From positions 124,001-188,000 of the forward strand of contig CALJPQ010000011.1 in the NCBI GenBank assembly GCA_937980645.1: DNA of 64,000 nt. The letters are read 5' to 3'. Positions 33,733 through 43,153 of the stretch are shown piece by piece (position 1 is the first letter of the stretch; each line of letters starts with the position of its first letter). The position numbers were made by a program, and so were the translations under genes. Under the pieces are notes generated by a model that saw only the letters and a program-made list of their open reading frames with translations, was not told the origin of the DNA and searched no databases. Source of the stretch: an uncultured Saprospiraceae bacterium (lineage in GTDB: Bacteria > Bacteroidota > Bacteroidia > Chitinophagales > Saprospiraceae).

Positions 33733-34308
33733 TCAAAACGGCCATTTTCCCTGGGTCTTGAGTACCTTTTCTACAAGGTCGCGCACGCAGCCGGCGCCGC
33801 CCGTCAGGGGCGAAATGTAGTCGGCTATGGCGCGCACTTCCGGCACGGCATCGGCGGGGCAGGCGGCTAAGCCTACCTTGCGCATCACCTCTAAGTCGAG
33901 CACGTCGTCGCCCATGTAGCAGACATCGGCGGGCTTGAGCTGGCAAATTTGCAGGAACTGCTCGAAGACGGGCAGCTTGTTGGAAATGCCCGAGTAGATG
34001 TGCTCAATGCCCAGCAGGCTGAGCCGTTTAGTAACTCCCAGCGAGCGGCCGCCGGTAATGACGCAAAAGGAAAAGCCGCTCTCGATGGCGAAGCGGATGC
34101 CCATACCGTCGCGGATATTCATCACGCGGAGTTGCTCGCCGCTCTCCGTCAGGTGCACGCGGTTGTCGGTCAGCACGCCGTCCACGTCGAGCGCGAAGGC
34201 GCGTACGGCGCGAAATTTATCGAACAGATGGGCCAGTTCGATAGCGGCATTGGCAGTGGTGGGCTGCAGTGCCGGTTCCGTAAACGTTACAAGTTGTTGT
34301 CCCTCCAT
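33733..34308 (-). CDS. kdsC: KdsC-like HAD phosphatase
   Basis: A 191-residue HAD-superfamily phosphatase of the KDO-8-phosphate phosphatase type, acting in lipopolysaccharide core synthesis. Motif I is FALDVDGVLTDNRVHL, motif II lies in FCVITGGRS, and motif III/IV in VCYMGDDVLDLEVM. The 35-residue N-terminal extension before motif I is longer than usual. Its first 22 bases overlap the end of iscX, so the two are translationally linked. No other KDO gene is nearby. Confidence 0.9.
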   Translation of the reverse strand: MEGQQLVTFTEPALQPTTANAAIELAHLFDKFRAVRAFALDVDGVLTDNRVHLTESGEQLRVMNIRDGMGIRFAIESGFSFCVITGGRSLGVTKRLSLLGIEHIYSGISNKLPVFEQFLQICQLKPADVCYMGDDVLDLEVMRKVGLAACPADAVPEVRAIADYISPLTGGAGCVRDLVEKVLKTQGKWPF

Positions 34309-34535
34309 TCATATACCCATTTAGCCTGGATTTGCTCCAGATGACTTTCGTTGCATTCTTCGCGTTTACCTACAAAATTGGGAATTTCCAGGATCCACTC
34401 CAGCAGGTCGGTGAAGCGGATGCGGTAGATTTTGCTTTCGTCGAAGTCATCGCCAAAGCGTTCGTAGAGTTTCATGGCGATGTCTTCGTGGTCGTCCCAG
34501 GTGATAGGCAGGTTATCAATTTCATCGAAAGGCAT
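34287..34535 (-). CDS. iscX: IscX-like Fe-S assembly accessory protein
   Basis: An 82-residue acidic protein. LPITWDDHEDIAMKLYERFG, RIRFTDLLEWILEIPNFVG and the C-terminal ESHLEQIQAKWVYEW correspond to the IscX fold, which binds IscS and iron. No isc or suf genes are nearby. It is sandwiched between an aldo/keto reductase (21 bases upstream) and kdsC (22-base overlap), probably one transcript. Confidence 0.88.
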   Translation of the reverse strand: MPFDEIDNLPITWDDHEDIAMKLYERFGDDFDESKIYRIRFTDLLEWILEIPNFVGKREECNESHLEQIQAKWVYEWRDNNL

Positions 34536-34556
34536 AATCGTGTGAACGTGTTGGGT

Positions 34557-35576
34557 TTAGCGGATGATGTTATGGTATTGGTTTCCGAAAACGACGTCTT
34601 TGATGTTGTCAGAGGCCAGGAAGTCGTGCGGGAAGCCCAGTTCGATGGCGCTGACGTTGTCTAAGGCGTTCAGGGCCTCGGAGGGCAGCTGGAAGTGGAG
34701 GCATTCGAGCGATTGGCGCAGTTGTTCGGCGTTGCGCGCGCCAATGATGGGGATGATGTTGAGGCTTGGGTCGCGTTGGCGCGTCCAGTTGATGGCTACC
34801 TGGGTGGGCGATACGCCGAGTTGTTCGGCTACACGCACGACTTCGGCGGCGATGCGGTTGGCACGTTCGCTTCGGCGGGTGCTGGTTTCAGAAACGCGGC
34901 CGCTGTCGCCTCGGAGGTATTTACCCGTAAGGGCGCCGCCGCCGATGACGCCCCAAGGTGTGATGGCCATGCCGAAGTGGCGGGCCATAGGCAGCAGGTC
35001 GCGCTCGGGGGCGCGCTGGAGCAGCGAGTATTCGATTTGCAGGCCTACGTAGGCCGTCCAGCCGCGCAGTTCGGCTAAGGTATTAGCATGGCTGACCACC
35101 CAGGCGGGCGTGTCGGAGATGCCGATATAGTGCACTTTACCACTGCGCACTAAGTCGTCTAATCCGCGCATGACCTCTTCAGTGGGCGTGATGCCGTCCC
35201 AGGCATGTACCCACAAGACATCCACGAATTCGGTGTTGAGACGGCGCAGGCTTTCCTCCACCGAGCGCATCATGTTTTTGCGGTGATTGCCGCAGAAGTT
35301 GGGGTCGCCCGGGCGGTCGCGCAGGGTGTACTTGGTGGCCACGACGAAGTGATGGCGGTCGCTGCGGATGAATTCGCCCAGCCAGCGCTCGCTGGTGCCT
35401 TCAGTGTAGCGGTTAGCGGTATCTAAGAAATTGCCGCCAGCTTCGGCATACGTGTCGAACATGCGCTTGCTTTCTTCATAATCAGCGCCCCAGCCCCATT
35501 CGGTGCCAAAGGTCATGACGCCAAAGCACAGCTCCGAAACGCGCAGGCCGGATTTTCCGAAAAGTCGATATTTCAT
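34557..35576 (-). CDS. Aldo/keto reductase
   Basis: A 339-residue NADPH-dependent oxidoreductase with the catalytic tetrad visible: Asp and Tyr in FLDTANRYTEGTSE, Lys in FVVATKYTLRD and His in DVLWVHAWDG. The C-terminal IPIIGARNAEQLRQSLECL is the cofactor-binding block. The substrate is unknown. The frame begins three codons earlier at a TTG, but ATG 35576 (MKYRLFGKSGLRVSEL) is the family start. Probably the first gene of the run with iscX and kdsC. Confidence 0.93.
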   Translation of the reverse strand: MKYRLFGKSGLRVSELCFGVMTFGTEWGWGADYEESKRMFDTYAEAGGNFLDTANRYTEGTSERWLGEFIRSDRHHFVVATKYTLRDRPGDPNFCGNHRKNMMRSVEESLRRLNTEFVDVLWVHAWDGITPTEEVMRGLDDLVRSGKVHYIGISDTPAWVVSHANTLAELRGWTAYVGLQIEYSLLQRAPERDLLPMARHFGMAITPWGVIGGGALTGKYLRGDSGRVSETSTRRSERANRIAAEVVRVAEQLGVSPTQVAINWTRQRDPSLNIIPIIGARNAEQLRQSLECLHFQLPSEALNALDNVSAIELGFPHDFLASDNIKDVVFGNQYHNIIR

Positions 35577-35725
35577 AAAAAACAAGGATGGAGTGTGAGC
35601 AGGATAATGCTTTGCAGATGAATAGGTCAGAAATGCTGTACTGACGCGCAGTCCCTTGTAGTCAGGCGCTCATAACACGCCAGGGCGTTGCGGGTTTGCG
35701 CAGCAAATGTAGTTTTCCAAAAAAA

Positions 35726-35770
35726 CAGCGCCTGCGCGGGCCGCACAAATATGGGCGGGCGCAGGCGCTG
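35726..35770 (-). terminator. Terminator after the lamin-tail protein gene
   Basis: CAGCGCCTGCGC (35726-35737) and GCGCAGGCGCTG (35759-35770) form a perfect 12-base stem, followed on the minus strand by a T run (A run at 35719-35725). It lies 18 bases past the stop of the gene at 35789. Confidence 0.88.
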
Positions 35771-35788
35771 TAGCGAAGCCACACCGGT

Positions 35789-37486
35789 TTACTGCTTAAT
35801 GAAGCGTGTGGTCCAGTGGTGCTGGTCTTTTTCAAAATGCAGAAAGTACGTTCCGGGGGCTAGGGTCTGAACGGGCAGTGTTACTTCGCCAAAAGGCCGG
35901 AACAGGACCGTCAGCAGGCGACCATTGGCGGCCAGGAGGCGTATCTGGTCAAATGTCTCGGTCAGCTGTAGGCGCAGCACATCCGTAGCTGGGTTGGGCA
36001 TGATGCGTACCCAGGAGCTGAAATCGACTTCGCGGCTGCTTACCAGCGTGCTGACGTCCGGGATGTAGCGCGGCAAGATCTGGTACCCGGATACATAGGG
36101 CGTATCGGGGTCGAATTGGGAGCCAATGCCGGTGAGGTCAAAAGGCACAGGTGGCGGGGCCTGGTTGTACAGGTCCACGTCGTTGTCAATGCGCACTAAG
36201 ACGGTGTCGTTAGGGTGATCGTCGGAGACCATAAAGACGTTGAAGCCCGGGCCGACACCGGGCGACCACTGGTTGATGTCCACATAGCGCAGCTTCCGAA
36301 TGCGGATGAGTTTGTTTTCGGTGTTTTCGCTGGGTTTAATCACTTCGATGGGCTGCAGTAATGGGTTGTTGATGGAAAGCCGGATGATGGTATCCGGGAA
36401 AATTTGCAGTAGTCCATTAAACTGGCCGATAGCGCCGCGGACGGCGATGCGGTCGCCTTCTTTGACGGTGTATCCGAAATTGCGCGTGGCACTAAAGACG
36501 GTGATGCCGTCGTGGTCGTCATCAATCATGGCGAACTGCAGGCCGGTGGTCCCGCGCAGGTTGACACCATAGACGGTAGCCGTCAGCTGGCAATAGACGC
36601 CGATAGAGTCGGCGATGCCGCTAGCATTGACCTTGTTGATTTGCTTAATGGCGTAGGGCGGGTAGCAGCGCACTGTGATGCGCACTTTGGCTTGGGCGCA
36701 ATCATTACCCTGACAGACGCGGTAGGTCAGGCTATCGGGGCCGCAATATCCAGTATTAGAGGTGTAGGTCAGGGTTCCGTTCGGATTGACTACAGCCGAT
36801 CCGTTAGGTGGCGATGCCACAATCGTTACGGTGAAGCCGCCTTGCCCCGGCAGGATGTCGTTTTGCAGGATGTTAATCACGGTGGGTTCGCCGGAAGACG
36901 CTACGGCGGTATCGTCGTTGGCTGCCACGCCAGTGGGGCATTGCGAGGGTGCACCCGGATTGGCGAAGATGGTGCGGCCGTTGATGACAACGCCCGTGGA
37001 GGTAGTAGCCGCTCTCCAGCTAGAAGGCAGACTGGGGTTTGAATTTGGGTCACATAAGACGAGTGAGGCGCCATTTCCCGCCGCTTCCGTGGGCCAGGGC
37101 GCCATATTACTGTATTGCACACGACAGATCGTGTCGGCTGCCGGGTTGAGCAAAAGAAGGAGCTCACCGGTGTTGCTCAGAGCACTATTGGGGCCCCACT
37201 GCAGCGACGTAACGCCCAGCTGATTGAAGAGCGCTGTGGCGTTGACGGACGTAACGATGTACTGTCCCGGGTTGAGCACAACATTGGGAAACGTGAAGTT
37301 GACGCCGTAGAGATACCAACCCTCCAGATTGACGGGCGAGGAGCTGTTGTTGTAAAATTCCAGGAACTCCAACGAGTCCACGCCGGCTTCGGGCGGGTTG
37401 TACATGATCTCGGTCAGGACGATCTGGGCATGGGCTGCCCACGACAAACACCAGGCGCTCAGCAGGGTGAGGATGTGTTTTTTCAT
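35789..37486 (-). CDS. Secreted lamin-tail-domain protein with T9SS sorting domain
   Basis: A 565-residue exported protein. Residues 1-20 are a signal peptide (ILTLLSAWCLSWAAHAQ). A lamin-tail domain follows (VLTEIMYNPPEAGVDSLEFL ... LEGWYLYG), then a Big/cadherin-like module (VANDDTAVASSGEPTVINIL), an OB-fold-like region with the DDDHDGITVFSA block, and a C-terminal T9SS type A sorting domain (IMPNPATDVLRLQLTE ... LAPGTYFLHFEKD). It is expected on the cell surface or outside. Its function is unknown; lamin-tail domains often accompany extracellular nucleases, but no nuclease motif is visible here. Confidence 0.88.
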   Translation of the reverse strand: MKKHILTLLSAWCLSWAAHAQIVLTEIMYNPPEAGVDSLEFLEFYNNSSSPVNLEGWYLYGVNFTFPNVVLNPGQYIVTSVNATALFNQLGVTSLQWGPNSALSNTGELLLLLNPAADTICRVQYSNMAPWPTEAAGNGASLVLCDPNSNPSLPSSWRAATTSTGVVINGRTIFANPGAPSQCPTGVAANDDTAVASSGEPTVINILQNDILPGQGGFTVTIVASPPNGSAVVNPNGTLTYTSNTGYCGPDSLTYRVCQGNDCAQAKVRITVRCYPPYAIKQINKVNASGIADSIGVYCQLTATVYGVNLRGTTGLQFAMIDDDHDGITVFSATRNFGYTVKEGDRIAVRGAIGQFNGLLQIFPDTIIRLSINNPLLQPIEVIKPSENTENKLIRIRKLRYVDINQWSPGVGPGFNVFMVSDDHPNDTVLVRIDNDVDLYNQAPPPVPFDLTGIGSQFDPDTPYVSGYQILPRYIPDVSTLVSSREVDFSSWVRIMPNPATDVLRLQLTETFDQIRLLAANGRLLTVLFRPFGEVTLPVQTLAPGTYFLHFEKDQHHWTTRFIKQ

Positions 37487-37525
37487 GTCTTGGGAAAGAT
37501 TTAGTGAATGTTATTAAACGCGGCT

Positions 37526-37669
37526 CAAAAGTAGGCAAAACCCTATTCAGGTTACAAATGCCCGGGTGAATACCGCTGATTGTATCGGCGCTGAGCCAAA
37601 TGGCTCTGAAATTTAATTTGGCAAACCCGCCTTCTTTCGTCGTCATTTGGAATATTTGAAGAAGACGGG
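37526..37669. promoter_or_regulatory. Intergenic control region with inverted repeats
   Basis: TACTTTTG on the minus strand (37526-37533) is a likely -7 element for the lamin-tail gene. A perfect hairpin GAGCC/GGCTC lies at 37593-37606. A larger inverted repeat (11-base arms with one mismatch, 37626-37636 and 37659-37669) sits about 100 bases before the TonB receptor. A weak TATTTTCG element at 37718-37725 could be that receptor's -7 site. Confidence 0.4.
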
Positions 37670-37766
37670 CACTCCAGGCGCACAATTAAACTTAATCGCA
37701 ATTTAACATGCCTGCCATATTTTCGCCCTCAGTTTTCAACAACTGTTCACAAAACTTTTTCATCGT

Positions 37767-40700
37767 ATGAACTTCGCTACACTCACCTATTCAATGGTTG
37801 TGCGAATGCGTAAGGGCCTGGCACTGGCAGCGTTGTTGCTGGGTGGTCTGACGGCTTTTGCACAAGTAACTACTTCTACCATTACGGGTACGGTTACGGA
37901 TACCCGTGGAGAAGCACTTATTGGGGTTACGGTAGTGGCTACGCACGTACCTTCTGGCACGCGCTATGGTACAACTACGAATGCCTCTGGTCGTTACACA
38001 CTTCCAGCAGTGCGTGTTGGTGGCCCATTTTCGGTCACTGCTACGTATACCGGCTTTGAGCCTGAGACGAAGGAGAACATTTACACCAATTTAGGTGTGG
38101 CTTCCAATGTGAACTTTCAGCTGAAAGACGCTGGCGTTACGCTGGAGGAGGTAACGGTTCGCGCAGAGCGTGCTGACCTGTTCTCTTCACAGCGCACGGG
38201 CGCTGCTTCGACGTTTTCGGAGCGCGTGGTTACGTCGGTGCCGGCGATTGGCAGCCGCGCCATCAGCTCGGTAACGAAGTACAACCCTAACGGCGATGGT
38301 CGTTCGTTTGGCGCTCAGGATGCGCGTCTGAACAATTTCACTATTGACGGTTCGGTATTTAACAACGGTTTTGGTCTGGGCAGCGAAGCGCAGGCGGGTG
38401 GTCGTACGGGTTCGACGGCCATCTCGCTCGATGCCATTGAAGAAGTTCAGGTCAACGTAGCGCCCTACGACGTGCGTCAGACGGGCTTTGTGGGTGCAGG
38501 CATCAACGCCGTTACGCGCTCGGGCACCAATGACTTTCAGGGCTCCGTGTATGGCTTCCGCCGTACGGCTAACATGTACGGCAACAAGGCGCGCGATGTA
38601 AATGTCGTTTCGACGCAGTTTTCGGAGAACATTTATGGCGCTCGCATTGGTGGACCGATCATTAAAAACAAAGTCTTCTTCTTCCTCAGCGGCGAGGTCG
38701 TGGGCAAATCGGAACCGGCTACGCCATGGGTAGCTAACGGCAGCACCAACCCCGGCCAGGTAACGCGTGTTTTGAAAAATGACCTTGATTCGGTGAGCTT
38801 AGTGCTCTTCAATCGCTTTGGCTACGTAACAGGGCCCTACGAGGCCTACAATAACCTCACCGACTCGCGCAAGTTCCTGGCTCGCTTAGACTTCAACCTC
38901 AGCGACCGCCACAAACTGATGCTGCGCTACACGCACCACGACTCGGATGCCGAAATCAACATCAGCAACAGCGCCTCGCTGGGCTTTGGCAGTCGTACCA
39001 CGAACATCAACTCGATGTCGTACAAGAACTCGGGCTATATCATCCAGGACAACACCCGCTCGATTGTTGCCGAGTTGAACTCGATGTTCGGAGACCGCAT
39101 GTCGAACCTCTTTAGCATCGGTTATGATTATCAAAACGAAGACCGCGCCTACATCGGTGAGATTTTCCCCACGGTAGATATTCTGAGAGACAACCAAACG
39201 TACATTTCGGCAGGCTTCGACCCTTTCACGCCGAAGAACCAGTTGAACTACGGTACCTTCCACGTTACGAACAATCTCTCGATCTATGCCGGTAAGCACG
39301 CCTTCACCGTAGGTGCCAACTACGAGCGCTTCAAGTCGAACAACCTCTTCTTCCCAGGCTCGCACGGGGTGTATATCTTCAACTCCTTGCAGGACTTCTA
39401 TGGCGCTGTGCGCGGCGACAGCGTGCCATTGCGTCGCTTCCAGTTCCGCTACTCGGCGTTGCCGGGTGGTGCCGACCCGCTCCAGGTGCTCGAGGCCAAC
39501 AAGATTGACCTGTACGCTCAAGACCAGATTTCCCTTGGCAACCTCACCCTGACGGCGGGCATACGCGGCAGCTACATTGCGCTGAGCAGTCCACAAGCCC
39601 TGACCAACGAAGTTATTAAAGACTCCACCTTCTTCGACTTAAACGGCAACCCGCTCCAGGTGAATACGGGCCAGCTGCCCAAGCCTCAGTTCCTCTGGGA
39701 GCCGCGCTTAGGCTTCAACTACGACGTAGCCGGCCGCAAGACGACGCAAATCCGCGGTGGTGTGGGCATCTTCACCGGCCGCCCGCCCTACGTATGGTTG
39801 TCGAACCAGATTGGCAACAACGGTATCCTGACGGGCTTCATTGACGTATCGAATACTAATACGCGTGCCTACCCTCTTCTCCCTACGGAGGAGGTCATCC
39901 GCCGCTTTACGCCGGAAACGCCAACCCTGCCCAGTACTTTTGAGATTGCTTACACGGACGAGAACTATCGCTTCCCGCAGGTGCTCAAGGCCAACTTCGC
40001 CGTTGACCAGAAACTGCCGCTCAACTTAGTAGCCACGGCAGAGCTTATCTACACGAAGAACATCAACGCCGTTCTGTACTACAACGCCAACTCGAGACCT
40101 GCCATCGGCAACTTCGCCGGCCCTGACCAGCGCCCACGCTATCCCGGTCCGGTAGGCGGTACTGCGCAATTCCCTGCCGCTACGCGGGTAGCGAGTAATG
40201 TATCGAGCTTAGCCGTACTGACGACAACCAACGAGGGCGACTACATTGGTGCTACCTTCAAGCTGGAATATCCGGAACGCAAAGGCCTCTACGGCATGTT
40301 TGCTTACACGTACAGCCGCGCCCGCGACCTGATGAGCGCCGGCTCCATCGCTATTGGCTCCTGGACGAGCGCCCGCTCCGTGAATGGTAACAACCGCTTA
40401 GATCTGTCTTTTGCCGACCGCGATGTACCCCACCGCCTTATCGGCCTGCTCAGCTACCGCGCCAACTTTGGTGAGAAGCGCGGCGGCTCCACACAGTTCA
40501 CCATCGGCTATGAGGGCATCCAGACCAACCGCTTTTCCTACACCTACGCCGGCGATATGAACGGCGATGGCGTTGTGGGTAACGACCTGCTCTTCGTGCC
40601 GGAAAAAGCCTCTGACCTGCGCTTCGAGCAGTTTACGAGCAACAACGTAACCTACACGCCCGAGCAGCAGGCGGCCTTCTTTGAGGAATATATCAATAAC

Positions 40701-41069
40701 GACAAGTATCTGAGCAGCCGCCGCGGCCAGTACACCGAGCGCAACGGCGGCCTGCGCCCGATGCTGCACCGCTTCGACCTGGCCGTTTCGCGCGACTTCT
40801 TCATCACCGTCGGCGGCAAGCGCAACGCGCTGCAGTTCCGCGTGGACATCTTCAACGTGGGCAACCTGCTCAACTCCAACTGGGGTGTTGGCCAGCGCCT
40901 AGTAGCAAACGTGCCGCTCGTCAGCCGCAGCGCAGGCCAGGACGGTGTGCCGGTTTACCGCGTTGCCAGCCAGCTGCTCAACCCCACCACACGCCGCACC
41001 ACTGACTGGAGCGCCACTATCAACGACGTGTGGAACCTCCAGGTGGGCATCCGCTACACGTTCAACTAA
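37767..41069 (+). CDS. Oar-like TonB-dependent receptor
   Basis: A 1100-residue outer-membrane receptor. After a signal peptide (about 14-33) comes a carboxypeptidase-regulatory-like domain (TITGTVTDTRGEALIGVTVV) and a plug (about 130-270, with IEEVQVNVAPYDVRQTGFVG and GAGINAVTRSGTNDFQGSVY, the Oar-type plug end). The remainder is barrel, ending in LQVGIRYTFN. It differs from SusC proteins by lacking the SusC signature and by having no SusD gene beside it. Ligand unknown. A methionine at codon 14 is an alternative start. A strong terminator follows. Confidence 0.93.
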   Translation: MNFATLTYSMVVRMRKGLALAALLLGGLTAFAQVTTSTITGTVTDTRGEALIGVTVVATHVPSGTRYGTTTNASGRYTLPAVRVGGPFSVTATYTGFEPETKENIYTNLGVASNVNFQLKDAGVTLEEVTVRAERADLFSSQRTGAASTFSERVVTSVPAIGSRAISSVTKYNPNGDGRSFGAQDARLNNFTIDGSVFNNGFGLGSEAQAGGRTGSTAISLDAIEEVQVNVAPYDVRQTGFVGAGINAVTRSGTNDFQGSVYGFRRTANMYGNKARDVNVVSTQFSENIYGARIGGPIIKNKVFFFLSGEVVGKSEPATPWVANGSTNPGQVTRVLKNDLDSVSLVLFNRFGYVTGPYEAYNNLTDSRKFLARLDFNLSDRHKLMLRYTHHDSDAEINISNSASLGFGSRTTNINSMSYKNSGYIIQDNTRSIVAELNSMFGDRMSNLFSIGYDYQNEDRAYIGEIFPTVDILRDNQTYISAGFDPFTPKNQLNYGTFHVTNNLSIYAGKHAFTVGANYERFKSNNLFFPGSHGVYIFNSLQDFYGAVRGDSVPLRRFQFRYSALPGGADPLQVLEANKIDLYAQDQISLGNLTLTAGIRGSYIALSSPQALTNEVIKDSTFFDLNGNPLQVNTGQLPKPQFLWEPRLGFNYDVAGRKTTQIRGGVGIFTGRPPYVWLSNQIGNNGILTGFIDVSNTNTRAYPLLPTEEVIRRFTPETPTLPSTFEIAYTDENYRFPQVLKANFAVDQKLPLNLVATAELIYTKNINAVLYYNANSRPAIGNFAGPDQRPRYPGPVGGTAQFPAATRVASNVSSLAVLTTTNEGDYIGATFKLEYPERKGLYGMFAYTYSRARDLMSAGSIAIGSWTSARSVNGNNRLDLSFADRDVPHRLIGLLSYRANFGEKRGGSTQFTIGYEGIQTNRFSYTYAGDMNGDGVVGNDLLFVPEKASDLRFEQFTSNNVTYTPEQQAAFFEEYINNDKYLSSRRGQYTERNGGLRPMLHRFDLAVSRDFFITVGGKRNALQFRVDIFNVGNLLNSNWGVGQRLVANVPLVSRSAGQDGVPVYRVASQLLNPTTRRTTDWSATINDVWNLQVGIRYTFN

Positions 41070-41117
41070 AAACAAGTCAGGGCCGCCCCTCTCGGCGCCC
41101 CGTACTTTTTCGCGCCA

Positions 41118-41153
41118 CGCTGCTCCGGCATTTGGCCGGAGCAGCGTTTTTTT
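41118..41153 (+). terminator. Strong intrinsic terminator after the TonB receptor
   Basis: Perfect 12-base stem CGCTGCTCCGGC / GCCGGAGCAGCG, loop ATTTG, followed by seven T. Confidence 0.95.
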
Positions 41154-41187
41154 GTGCAGCAGCGCACCCTGCTGCGCATCCAAAACT

Positions 41188-41466
41188 ATGTACCGCATCC
41201 TCATCATCGAAGATGACCCGCGCATGTCTGCCCTGCTCCGGCGTGGGCTGGGGGAGGAAATCTTCTCCGTAGCACAGGCATACGATGGCCTCGCAGGCAA
41301 GGAAATGGCCTTGCAGGAAGACTTTGCCCAGCTTATCGTGGACGTCATGCTGCCCACCCTCGACGGGCTGGGCCTCCGCCGGCAAATCCGAAAGGCCCGC
41401 TTCCACCTGCCCATTCTAAGGTCGGCAAGATATCAGGCGGCACCAATGAAAAGAGTAGTAGATTAA
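41188..41466 (+). pseudogene. Truncated OmpR-type response regulator receiver
   Basis: Starts as a normal receiver domain: MYRILIIEDDPRMSALLRRG gives the acidic pair, and LIVDVMLPTLDGLGLRRQIR holds the phospho-acceptor aspartate. Homology stops within the sequence HLPIL, where MLTA should follow; the frame then reads RSARYQAAPMKRVVD and stops at residue 92. The last third of the receiver, the whole DNA-binding domain and any histidine kinase are missing. The break coincides with a switch to AT-rich sequence at about 41416, so this looks like the 5' remnant of a deleted two-component operon. Confidence 0.8.
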
Positions 41467-41758
41467 GAGGCTAATCCGATAAGCACTCGAAAGTCCCAGT
41501 TTATCTCAAAAAAGCTGAAAACTTACTCAAAGCGTAGGGGTTAGCATTTGTTATCGCAGAAATTACCAATAACTCGGGGGGGAGATCTTTACCCTTTCTC
41601 GATGCTACTCAATGAGAAAAATGCCTGGCTCGCGGAAGAAAATATAAAAATACAGTTCAGTTATCAGCAATTCATTCTCGGATATGGGGTAAGCTTTTTG
41701 CAGATGTGGATTGTTAGCAGGAGCGAGTACCCGGTCCACTCATTTTACGCTAACAGAC
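41416..41758. other. AT-rich junction region between regulator remnant and mgtE
   Basis: About 340 bases clearly richer in A+T than the flanks. A frame from 41548 gives MLLNEKNAWLAEENIKIQFS and similar residues, but it runs into mgtE in another frame and matches nothing I know. No inverted ends, target-site duplication or transposase is visible. The mgtE promoter must lie here, but I cannot assign it. Confidence 0.5.
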
Positions 41759-43138
41759 ATGAAGAGCGCAGAAGTCCTGACAAAGCCCATCGGCCCGCTG
41801 ACGGCGGAAGAAGTGGTCGAGCTGGTACCCACCCTGAAGCAAATGCCGGTAGTGGAGGTGGGCGAGCTGCTCATGCGGCTGGACGACCTGGAACTGCCCG
41901 GCATTTTAGACCTCTTCGAGCCGGAGCAGCAAGGCTTTATCGTGGCGGAGTTTCCCATCGAGCGCCAGCTGCTGCTCTTGCAATCGCTGAGCAAGAAGCG
42001 TTTTGCACTCATTTTTGAGCAGATGCCTTCGGATAGCCGCGCCGACCTTTTTCAGCACCTGACACAACAAGAGCAGGCGGCTCTTCTGCCTTACCTGTCA
42101 AAGGCGGTGCGCGAGGATGTGATTGCTCTGAGCGCCTACCCCCCCGATACGGCGGGCGGTATCATGAGCACGGACTTTGCTACCGTGCAGGAAAGCATGA
42201 CCTGCACTGAAGCCATTACCAAGGTGCGCCAGGACTCGCCCTCGAAGCGGACGATTTACTACGTTTACGTAACCGACAGCAACCAGGTGATGCAGGGGTT
42301 CGTCACGCTTAAAGATCTCATCATCAACGACCCGCAGACACTTGTCAGCCAGGCTATGCACCGGCAATTTGCCTTCGCCTACGTGGACGAAGACCGCGAA
42401 GAAGTAGCACGCAAGATTGAAAAGTACGACCTGGTGGCCCTACCCATTCTCAACCGCAACGACCAGCTGGTGGGTATCGTTACGCATGACGAGGCCCTCG
42501 ACGTCATGCGCGCCGAATACACCGAAGACATGGAGAAATTCATGGGCATCACCCAGGCGGCTGCCGAGTTTGACTACCTGAACACCAGCGCCTGGCAACA
42601 CTTCAAAAAACGCTCTTTCTGGGTGGTGTCGCTGGCGGCGTTAGGCATCATCTCGGGCATTATCATTCACAGCTACGAAAATGCTCTGACACAGTTGCTC
42701 ATCCTGGCGCTGTATATGCCTATGGTGGCCGATACCGGTGGTAACACGGGTAGCCAGGCCGCCACGGTGGTCATTCGCGCCATGGCGCTGGGCCAGATCA
42801 GCGTGCGCAACTGGCTGACGGTGGTGTGGAAAGAGGCTCAGGTCGCCCTCCTGCTGGCGCTGGTGCTGGGGCTGTTGGCCTATGGCAAAGTACTCTTCCT
42901 GAGCTGGGAAACGGAAATACCGGCTACGTACAGCCTGAGCAAAATTGCTTTCGTCATTGCCTTGGCTCTATCCCTGCAAGTCATCTCGGCTACCCTCATC
43001 GGTGCGCTATTACCACTGGTTGCGCGCCGTTTGGGCGGCGACCCGGCCGTAGTGGCCAGCCCGGCCATTACCACGATTGTGGACGTAACGGGCCTGCTCA
43101 TCTACTTCAGCGTAGCCTCCGCATTCTTTCATCTCTAA
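41759..43138 (+). CDS. mgtE: Magnesium transporter MgtE
   Basis: A 459-residue Mg2+ channel/transporter. The N-terminal superhelical domain covers residues 15-135, followed by two CBS domains (PPDTAGGIMSTDFATVQESM ... VARKIEKYDLVALPILNRND) and five transmembrane helices. The pore-region motif MVADTGGNTGSQAATVVIRA is conserved with its aspartate. ATG 41759 is chosen over the open frame to 41711 because the family start fits. It lies directly downstream of the AT-rich junction. Confidence 0.94.
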   Translation: MKSAEVLTKPIGPLTAEEVVELVPTLKQMPVVEVGELLMRLDDLELPGILDLFEPEQQGFIVAEFPIERQLLLLQSLSKKRFALIFEQMPSDSRADLFQHLTQQEQAALLPYLSKAVREDVIALSAYPPDTAGGIMSTDFATVQESMTCTEAITKVRQDSPSKRTIYYVYVTDSNQVMQGFVTLKDLIINDPQTLVSQAMHRQFAFAYVDEDREEVARKIEKYDLVALPILNRNDQLVGIVTHDEALDVMRAEYTEDMEKFMGITQAAAEFDYLNTSAWQHFKKRSFWVVSLAALGIISGIIIHSYENALTQLLILALYMPMVADTGGNTGSQAATVVIRAMALGQISVRNWLTVVWKEAQVALLLALVLGLLAYGKVLFLSWETEIPATYSLSKIAFVIALALSLQVISATLIGALLPLVARRLGGDPAVVASPAITTIVDVTGLLIYFSVASAFFHL

Positions 43139-43153
43139 ATAGTGCCTTTTGCC

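Noticed and set aside
41467-41758. Magnesium riboswitch before mgtE
   Set aside because: I saw no M-box-like conserved core or strong terminator structure in the AT-rich leader.
41548-42018. 156-codon frame through the AT-rich region into mgtE
   Set aside because: The second half is an out-of-frame reading of mgtE; the first half matches no known family.
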